NCBI GenBank assembly: GCA_937138495.1
Contig: CAKZPE010000050.1
Location: 62,001-126,000 of the forward strand
Direction: 5' to 3'
DNA from: an uncultured Oceanospirillaceae bacterium
GTDB taxonomy: Bacteria; Pseudomonadota; Gammaproteobacteria; Pseudomonadales; Balneatricaceae
Length of the DNA: 64,000 nt
The position numbers and the translations under genes were made by a program. Every line of letters starts with the position of its first letter. Positions within the stretch are counted from its first letter, which is position 1. The notes beneath the pieces were generated by a model. It was not told the DNA's origin. It worked only from the letters and a program-made list of their open reading frames with translations, and did no database searches. This document shows, piece by piece, positions 58,203 through 64,000 of the stretch.

Positions 58203-61019
58203 ATGACCGATTATAAAGCGACTTTGAACTTGCCGGAAACGGCCTTTCCTATGCGTGGCAATCTGGCTCAGAAAGAGCCGCAGATGCTGAAACAATGGCA
58301 GAAGATGGATCTGTACCAAAAGATTCGTCAGGTCAGCGCAGGTCGCGAGAAGTTTATTTTGCATGATGGCCCGCCGTACGCGAACGGTGATATTCACATT
58401 GGCCATGCGGTTAACAAGATTTTGAAAGATATCATTGTTAAATCCCGCACGTTGGACGGCTATGATGTGCCCTATGTACCGGGCTGGGACTGCCATGGTC
58501 TGCCGATTGAACACAACGTTGAGAAGAAACACGGCAAGGCCGGTGTTAAGTTGTCATTCTCTGATTTCCGCAAGAAGTGTCGTGAGTATGCGGCGCGTCA
58601 GGTAGATGGCCAGAAGAAAGATTTTATCCGTCTGGGGGTGTTGGGCGACTGGGAAAATCCGTACCTGACAATGAACTTCGGGACAGAAGCAAACATCATC
58701 CGTGCGCTGGGTAAGATTGCTGAAAACGGCCATTTGGTTAAAGGTTATAAGCCGGTTTACTGGAGCGTAGTCGGCGGTTCAGCACTGGCGGAAGCGGAAG
58801 TCGAATATCAGGATAAAACGTCACTGGCGATCGATGTGCGTTTTGCGCCGCTGGATACTGATGCCTTCCTGGGATGTTTTGATCAGCTTAGCGGCGAGGG
58901 TGAGGCGTCAGTTGTTATCTGGACCACTACACCATGGACACTGCCGGCTAACCAGGCGGTTTCGCTGAATGCCGAGCTGGATTATGTACTGGTCCAGTGC
59001 GATACCGGTACGGGAGCTGAGCGTCTGTTACTGGCTGAAGCGCTGGCTGAAGAAACGATGGGCCGCTACGGCATTGAAGATTATCAGGTGGTTGGCCGCT
59101 GTAAAGGCCAGGCGCTGGAAGGTCAGATGCTGGCGCATCCGTTCTATGACCGTCAGGTGCCTGTGATTCTGGGTGATCACGTTACAACAGATGCCGGTAC
59201 CGGTGCGGTACACACTGCACCTGATCACGGTGTGGAAGATTTTAACGTAGGCCGCGCCTACGATATCGGCACGCTGAATCTGGTTGCCGGAAACGGTGTG
59301 TTCGTCGAAGCTGCCGGTGAGTTTGCCGGTGAGCACGTTTACAAAGTTGAAGATAAAATCGTCGCCGCGCTGGAAGCGAATAACCGTCTGGTTATTCAAA
59401 AGAAATTCAATCACAGTTATCCACATTGCTGGCGGACTAAAACCCCTCTGATTTACCGTGCGACACCTCAATGGTTTATCAGCATGGAAAAGGAAGGGCT
59501 GAAGACCAAAGCGCTGGATGCCATCAAGCAGGTTGAGTGGTTCCCGGGCTGGGGGCAAAACCGTATTGAAGCGATGGTTGAGCAAAGCCCGGATTGGTGT
59601 GTATCACGTCAGCGTACCTGGGGTGTGCCTATTGCGTTGTTTGTGAATAAGAATACTGGTGAACTGCACCCGGAAACGCCGCAGCTGATCGAAGCGGTGG
59701 CGCTGGAAGTTGAAAAGACCGGTATTGATGCCTGGTTTGAACTGGAGGCTGAGTCTCTGCTGGGTGCGGACGCTGATCAGTACGAGAAGGTTCTGGATAC
59801 CCTGGATGTATGGTTCGATTCCGGTGTGACGCACTATTCAGTACTGGATCGTACAGACGGTCTGGAATATCCGGCTAACATGTATCTGGAAGGGTCTGAC
59901 CAGCACCGCGGCTGGTTCCAGTCTTCTCTGAAAACAGCGATTGCTATTAAAGGTACAGCGCCTTATAAGCAGGTACTGACCCACGGTTTCACCGTTGATG
60001 GTGATGGCCGTAAGATGTCCAAGTCTGTGGGTAACGTTGTATCGCCACAGGAAGTGATGAATAAGTACGGTGCAGATATTCTGCGGCTGTGGGTTGCGTC
60101 GACGGATTTCAGTTCTGAAATGACCGTCTCTGACGAGATCCTCAAGCGTACGGCTGATGCTTACCGCAGGATCCGTAATACTGCCCGTTTCCTGCTGTCT
60201 AACCTGAGTGGTTTTGATCCGAAAACCGATCTGGTGGCACCGGAAGATATGGTGGCTCTGGATCGCTGGGCGGTGGACCGTACTGCGCAGCTGCAGGAAG
60301 AACTGGTTGGTCACTATGATCAGTATCAGATGTTGCAGGTGTATCAGAAAGTATCCCACTTCTGTTCACTGGATCTGGGCGGTTTCTATCTGGATATCAT
60401 TAAAGATCGTCAGTATACCGCTAAGACAGATTCTGTTGCCCGTCGCTCCTGTCAGACTGCTCTGTTCCATATTATGGAAGCACTGGTACGCTGGGTTGCG
60501 CCGATTCTGAGCTTTACTGCCGATGAAATCTGGCAGCAGATGCCGGGTGAGCGTGCTGAATCGGTTCAGCTGGCGACATGGTATGAAGGTCTGACGGATC
60601 TGAATGCTGATACTCAGCTGGGGCGTGATTTCTGGCAGCAGGTGCTGGCAGTGAAGACTGCTGTGAATAAAGAGCTGGAGAACCAGCGGAGCGCTGGCAA
60701 TATTGGCGGCAGTCTGGAAGCGGAAGTGACATTGTTCTGTGCGCCTGAGCTGCAGGCCGAGCTTGATAAGCTGGAAGATGAGCTGCGCTTTGTGCTGATT
60801 ACCTCTCAGGCTGCTGTTCGTCCGTTGTCTGAAGCGGGTGATGCTGTGGCAACTGAGCTGGAAGGCTTGAGTGTTCAGGTCGTGAAATCAGAACAGGCTA
60901 AATGTGACCGCTGCTGGCATCACCGTGAAGATGTGGGTCAGAACGCTGAACATGAAGCACTGTGTGGCCGTTGCGTTGAGAACGTTAGCGGTGCTGGCGA
61001 ACAGCGTAGCTTTGCTTAA
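58203..61019 (+). CDS. ileS: Isoleucyl-tRNA synthetase
   Basis: This 938-residue class I synthetase has HIGH ([15 protein letters not shown]), KMSKS ([15 protein letters not shown]), the CP1 editing domain with [11 protein letters not shown] and [15 protein letters not shown], and a C-terminal zinc module CDRCWHH ... CGRC. Length and order match the E. coli-type enzyme. Confidence 0.98.
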   Translation: MTDYKATLNLPETAFPMRGNLAQKEPQMLKQWQKMDLYQKIRQVSAGREKFILHDGPPYANGDIHIGHAVNKILKDIIVKSRTLDGYDVPYVPGWDCHGLPIEHNVEKKHGKAGVKLSFSDFRKKCREYAARQVDGQKKDFIRLGVLGDWENPYLTMNFGTEANIIRALGKIAENGHLVKGYKPVYWSVVGGSALAEAEVEYQDKTSLAIDVRFAPLDTDAFLGCFDQLSGEGEASVVIWTTTPWTLPANQAVSLNAELDYVLVQCDTGTGAERLLLAEALAEETMGRYGIEDYQVVGRCKGQALEGQMLAHPFYDRQVPVILGDHVTTDAGTGAVHTAPDHGVEDFNVGRAYDIGTLNLVAGNGVFVEAAGEFAGEHVYKVEDKIVAALEANNRLVIQKKFNHSYPHCWRTKTPLIYRATPQWFISMEKEGLKTKALDAIKQVEWFPGWGQNRIEAMVEQSPDWCVSRQRTWGVPIALFVNKNTGELHPETPQLIEAVALEVEKTGIDAWFELEAESLLGADADQYEKVLDTLDVWFDSGVTHYSVLDRTDGLEYPANMYLEGSDQHRGWFQSSLKTAIAIKGTAPYKQVLTHGFTVDGDGRKMSKSVGNVVSPQEVMNKYGADILRLWVASTDFSSEMTVSDEILKRTADAYRRIRNTARFLLSNLSGFDPKTDLVAPEDMVALDRWAVDRTAQLQEELVGHYDQYQMLQVYQKVSHFCSLDLGGFYLDIIKDRQYTAKTDSVARRSCQTALFHIMEALVRWVAPILSFTADEIWQQMPGERAESVQLATWYEGLTDLNADTQLGRDFWQQVLAVKTAVNKELENQRSAGNIGGSLEAEVTLFCAPELQAELDKLEDELRFVLITSQAAVRPLSEAGDAVATELEGLSVQVVKSEQAKCDRCWHHREDVGQNAEHEALCGRCVENVSGAGEQRSFA

Positions 61020-61046
61020 TTAAAGCACGGATAACGGGAACACAGG

Positions 61047-61529
61047 ATGACATTGTTTCGCTCGACAGCACTGGTATGGCTATGGTTGGTTGCACTGGTG
61101 CTGGGCCTGGATCTGGTGACGAAAACGCTGGCGGATGACCTTCTGCCATATGGCGTACCGCATCCGCAATTACCGGTATTTGATCTGACGCTGCTGTATA
61201 ACAAAGGTGCTGCATTTAGCTTTCTGGCGGATGCCGGAGGCTGGCAGCGCTGGTTTTTTACTGCGGTGGCTGTGGGGATGAGCAGTGTATTGCTGGTATG
61301 GATGTATCGGACACCCCGCAATCAGGTCTGGTTAGGCTCTGCGCTGGCACTGGTGATGGCAGGGGCGTTGGGTAATTTGTTTGACCGGGTTGTCTATGGC
61401 CATGTTATCGATTTTCTGTCTTTCCATTATCAGAATAAATATTTCCCTGCGTTTAACTTTGCCGACGTGGCGATATCCTGTGGGGCGTTTATGCTGATTG
61501 TGGATATGTTCCGCCAGGAATCAAAATAG
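61047..61529 (+). CDS. lspA: Lipoprotein signal peptidase II
   Basis: LspA cleaves signal peptides of prolipoproteins in the inner membrane. The 160-residue protein has four hydrophobic segments and the catalytic aspartates in GNLFDRVVYGHVIDFL and FNFADVAIS. It follows ileS by 27 bases in the usual order. A local client would be the LptM-like lipoprotein at 9609. Confidence 0.97.
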   Translation: MTLFRSTALVWLWLVALVLGLDLVTKTLADDLLPYGVPHPQLPVFDLTLLYNKGAAFSFLADAGGWQRWFFTAVAVGMSSVLLVWMYRTPRNQVWLGSALALVMAGALGNLFDRVVYGHVIDFLSFHYQNKYFPAFNFADVAISCGAFMLIVDMFRQESK

Positions 61530-61571
61530 CTAGGTTTTCTTTGTTGAAGCCGTTAATAACTGGAGTGATGT

Positions 61572-62012
61572 ATGTCTTCTTGTTCAATTGCTGAAAACAG
61601 CCGGGTTACGTTGCATTTCGCAATTAAGCTGATGAATGGCCAGGTAGTTGATTCTAACTTTGATGCTGAACCTGCCTGTTTTTCTGTAGGTGACGGCCAG
61701 ATGCTGGAAGGCTTTGAGCGGGTATTAATGGGCCTGAACAGCGGTGATGAAAAGCAGTTTGAGATTCTGCCTGAGCAAGGATTCGGTATGACGAATCCGA
61801 ATAATATGCAGACGTTTCCCCGCAGCCAGTTTAAAGATATGGAGCTTGAACCGGGTCTTGTCATTTCGTTCAGTGATGCTGGTAATGGTGAATTACCGGG
61901 AGTAATCAGTGAATTTAATGGTGACAGTGTGATTGTGGATTTTAATCATCCTCTAGCCGGACAGACTTTGTTATTTGATGTGAAAATTATGAAAGTAGAA
62001 TCTGCTGAGTAA
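61572..62012 (+). CDS. fkpB: FKBP-type peptidyl-prolyl isomerase FkpB (SlpA-like)
   Basis: This 146-residue isomerase/chaperone has the FKBP pattern (HFAIKLMNGQVVDSNFDAEPACFSVGDGQMLEGFERVLMGL) with an insert-in-flap domain (PEQGFGMTNPNN). GGAG precedes the ATG. Normally ispH would follow; here it is absent and the convergent pil genes end 16 bases away. Confidence 0.94.
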   Translation: MSSCSIAENSRVTLHFAIKLMNGQVVDSNFDAEPACFSVGDGQMLEGFERVLMGLNSGDEKQFEILPEQGFGMTNPNNMQTFPRSQFKDMELEPGLVISFSDAGNGELPGVISEFNGDSVIVDFNHPLAGQTLLFDVKIMKVESAE

Positions 62013-62028
62013 TCTACACGTCTCTTTC

Positions 62029-62526
62029 CTAAATGCTTTTCTCCAGCAGCCATGATTGTCTGATGGCTGCTTCCTGACGTATTTTATACGTCGCTGATAA
62101 ATGTACTTTCTGTTGTGTCTCTGAGTGTGTGACTAATACATGAATTTTGTAACGGCTACTGGGTGTCGCGCTGATAAGATTATTCTGCAGATGTTTCTCT
62201 AGCAGGTAATGTTGAGTTGTGCCGGGAGGATGACCGTTACCCAGTGCCAGAAAGTTACTTTCATCCTGAGTATTCGGTGTATTGCACCGGCCAGCGTTAC
62301 AGTACCGGTCAAAAGTCAGAACATATTCCCTTTCAAGTATATCTTCCGCGTCATATAAGGCTTGTTGTGCCTGGGTGATAAGGCGTTGTTGCTCGTTATG
62401 GCGTTCAGTCGAATCAAGCTGGAGCTGAATACTCTGCCAGCCGATGCTGCTTAACCAGCCAATAACAGGCAAGAAGAACAGTAATGTAAAAAGTGCCGCG
62501 CCCTGTTGTGTGGTTTGTGGGTTCAT
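62029..62526 (-). CDS. PilX-like minor pilin
   Basis: This 165-residue protein has a type III (pilin-like) leader, QQG followed by AALFTLLFFLPVIGWLSSIGW, then the helical STERHNEQQRLITQAQQALYDAEDILE pattern of PilX/GspK-type tip pilins. Such pilins characteristically lack Glu at position 5, as here. Two cysteines (DRYCNAGRC) sit close together. It directly follows the pilE-like gene on the minus strand. Confidence 0.75.
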   Translation of the reverse strand: MNPQTTQQGAALFTLLFFLPVIGWLSSIGWQSIQLQLDSTERHNEQQRLITQAQQALYDAEDILEREYVLTFDRYCNAGRCNTPNTQDESNFLALGNGHPPGTTQHYLLEKHLQNNLISATPSSRYKIHVLVTHSETQQKVHLSATYKIRQEAAIRQSWLLEKSI

Positions 62527-62961
62527 TTACCAGCACTCTTTAATCGATGCATGTGCGTTCAGTAATATCTTTTTGCCGTTCTGGTCAATGCTCAGGTCGC
62601 CACAGGTATCCTGTTGTTGTTTCCCCCGGCGTTGTGCAACCAGTTGATAGGAGTTTACGCCAGCGGATGCTACTTTGAGTTGGTAGCTCTCGTGTTTGAG
62701 AGTCTGGATATGAGGAGTATTGCAGATGCCCTGCAGTTCTGATGGGAATGGTTGTGGGGCAATGTGTTCATAGCTGTGTGCGGTTTTGTGATACAGGCTG
62801 AGCTCAGTCATGCAGGCTTGCAGCAGTTGTTTTACCTGCTCACGGTTTGCTGATTGTTGGTGTTGAAAATAAGTTGGAGATGCAAGCAGGGCCAGCACGC
62901 TGATAATGAACAGAGTGATGATCAGCTCTATAAAGCTAAAACCTGGCGCTTTGCATTTCAT
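62527..62961 (-). CDS. Type IV pilin-like protein (PilE-like minor pilin)
   Basis: This 144-residue prepilin has cleavage site PG|FSFIEL, with the essential Glu5, followed by a hydrophobic helix (IITLFIISVLALLASPTYF). The globular part has four cysteines, including one near the C-terminus (KECW), suggesting the usual disulfide loop. It sits between pilW and the pilX-like gene, 6 bases after pilW. PilE or another minor pilin are both possible. Confidence 0.75.
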   Translation of the reverse strand: MKCKAPGFSFIELIITLFIISVLALLASPTYFQHQQSANREQVKQLLQACMTELSLYHKTAHSYEHIAPQPFPSELQGICNTPHIQTLKHESYQLKVASAGVNSYQLVAQRRGKQQQDTCGDLSIDQNGKKILLNAHASIKECW

Positions 62962-62967
62962 TTGAGA

Positions 62968-63864
62968 TTACTCATGTTGAAGGCGGTTATAGATCGGAAT
63001 GACTGTGCTGAAGGTGCGTCTGACTTTCTGTGAGTTGTTGTCGTGCTGGATTTGTTCGCTGGAGCGAACGTTCAGTGTGATTTGCACACTTTGAATTTGC
63101 GTAGTGTCGTGAACCTGATGGATGGATACGAATCGTTCGGCACCTGGAATATTGTCTGTATTTTCACCGTACAGAATTTGCATCTGTTCTATGTTTTCAA
63201 GCAGCGCCTGCGCGTTATCGGTATCGTGTTTGCGGTACAGGGCCGGTATGCCATTACTCAGCCTTAGCTCATATGTGATGCCTGTAATTCTGTAGACCCG
63301 TGAGTGCATTGGGTAGGTGTGCAATAACTGATCAGACATGTTTCCTGTGTGATCAGATGCTTGCCCATGCTGTAACTGATTAGTGGATACGTTGGTAACA
63401 GTAAATATTTCACCGTTTATGCAGTTTGTGATTAACACAGTGTGATGTTGTTTTATTCTGGATTGCCTCAGTGCTATGGGGCTGCCGGTGTGCTGCATTC
63501 TACGATCGGTAAAATGAGGCGGTTCGCTAACCCGCAGGATCCGGATACTGTCACTCTGATTAATGCCGGTATTGTCTTCACCAAAAATTGCGAAGGCAGG
63601 TGAATAAGTGGTGTTATGTGAGCCGTTATAAACTGACCGGCGATTTTCGATACAACCCCAGTAGTCGGCCTGCTGAATATCCTGCCGTAGAAAGTGCAGT
63701 GCAGCCCATCCGTTTTCCAGCAGCTCCTGCTGCGCATTATTCAGTTGGAAACTGCGGTGGCTGAACAGGGCAGACTGAGTGATCAGCAGTATTAACATCA
63801 AGCTAATTGTCATGGAGATCATCAGTTCAATCAGACTGAATCCCTGTTGTGGAGTGTTCCTCAT
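62968..63864 (-). CDS. pilW: Minor pilin PilW-like
   Basis: This 298-residue protein has prepilin leader TPQQG|FSLIELMISMTISLMLILLITQSALF and the PilW pattern of QxDIxxAxYWGC (LRQDIQQADYWGCI) and late VRTFSTVIPIYNR. PilW is part of the minor pilin tip complex that primes type IV pilus assembly. ATG 63864 immediately follows the pilV stop (TGATATG), suggesting coupling; an in-frame GTG at 63900 would lie within pilV. Confidence 0.85.
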   Translation of the reverse strand: MRNTPQQGFSLIELMISMTISLMLILLITQSALFSHRSFQLNNAQQELLENGWAALHFLRQDIQQADYWGCIENRRSVYNGSHNTTYSPAFAIFGEDNTGINQSDSIRILRVSEPPHFTDRRMQHTGSPIALRQSRIKQHHTVLITNCINGEIFTVTNVSTNQLQHGQASDHTGNMSDQLLHTYPMHSRVYRITGITYELRLSNGIPALYRKHDTDNAQALLENIEQMQILYGENTDNIPGAERFVSIHQVHDTTQIQSVQITLNVRSSEQIQHDNNSQKVRRTFSTVIPIYNRLQHE

Positions 63865-63865
63865 A

Positions 63866-64000
63866 TCAGAAGCTAACGGGTTGATAAATGCTGTGCTCAC
63901 CGGAAGGTGCCTGCCATCGGATACTCAACACTAAAATTTTGTCAGACAAATTGCAGTGAATGTTTGCCGGAGGAGAGGGCGGGCAGATTTTTCCAGTGCC
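63866..64000 (-). CDS. pilV: PilV-like minor pilin, C-terminal fragment (cut by window edge)
   Basis: The minus-strand frame from base 64000 encodes 44 residues ending LSIRWQAPSGEHSIYQPVSF then a stop, two bases before the pilW ATG. A late strand ending in Trp followed by a short polar tail and the position before pilW are typical of PilV. The rest lies beyond the window. Confidence 0.6.
   Translation of the reverse strand, partial: GTGKICPPSPPANIHCNLSDKILVLSIRWQAPSGEHSIYQPVSF

Overview
The window reads as one contiguous, densely packed chromosome segment of a marine-type gammaproteobacterium. The gene order closely follows Pseudomonas/Oceanospirillales blocks: msbA-hldE ... waaA; cyaY/lptM-lysA-dapF-DUF484-xerC-yigB; nudE/yrfG-hslR-hslO; hutF/hutC-UHIG; uvrA/ssb; fabA-fabB; ispB/rplU-rpmA-obgE-proB/rpsT/murJ-ribF-ileS-lspA-fkpB next to minor pilins. 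Family placement (Oceanospirillaceae-like) is inference from this layout; no rRNA or other species marker is present. I saw no tRNA, rRNA, CRISPR array, insertion sequence or phage gene.

Layout. 1-9.4 kb: LPS core and heptose genes (msbA end, hldE, waaA, gmhA), a small oxidoreductase operon (FAD oxidoreductase, aldo/keto reductase, degenerate NUDIX protein), cyaY, and an unusual DsbA-like/REC-like/GGEEF fusion. 9.6-18.9 kb: lptM-like lipoprotein, lysine/diaminopimelate genes, xerC and yigB, two little-known genes, nudE, yrfG, hslR and hslO. 19-23.5 kb: pckA behind a structured leader, and a PAS-PAS-PAS-GGDEF-EAL protein. 23.7-33 kb: a full histidine utilisation cluster of the HutF/HutG (five-step) type. 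It has two HutC-type operators and two tandem HutH paralogues, the first of which has lost the MIO-forming Ala-Ser-Gly triad. 33-35.8 kb: a divergent XRE regulator / membrane desaturase / PhnD-like module with a large inverted-repeat operator. 35.7-40.3 kb: uvrA and ssb around a perfect LexA box, then an RmlD-like SDR. 40.4-45.9 kb: sirB2-like gene, moaA, an Lrp regulator with a divergent EamA exporter, and moaC between two acyltransferase genes. 46-48.6 kb: pspABC with a sigma-54 promoter and divergent pspF. 48.6-51.6 kb: fabB, fabA, ispB. 51.8-62 kb: the ribosomal/GTPase/proline block and the murJ-ribF-ileS-lspA-fkpB run. 62-64 kb: minor pilin genes transcribed toward fkpB, with a pilV fragment at the right edge.

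Functional themes are envelope biogenesis (LPS, lipid II flipping, phospholipid and fatty acid synthesis, lipoprotein processing, the Psp response), histidine catabolism to glutamate plus formate, and two c-di-GMP signalling proteins. The least ordinary items are the DsbA-like/GGEEF fusion, the MIO-less HutH paralogue inside an intact hut operon, and the XRE/desaturase/signal-less PhnD module. All functional calls come from motif recognition by eye; no database search was run.
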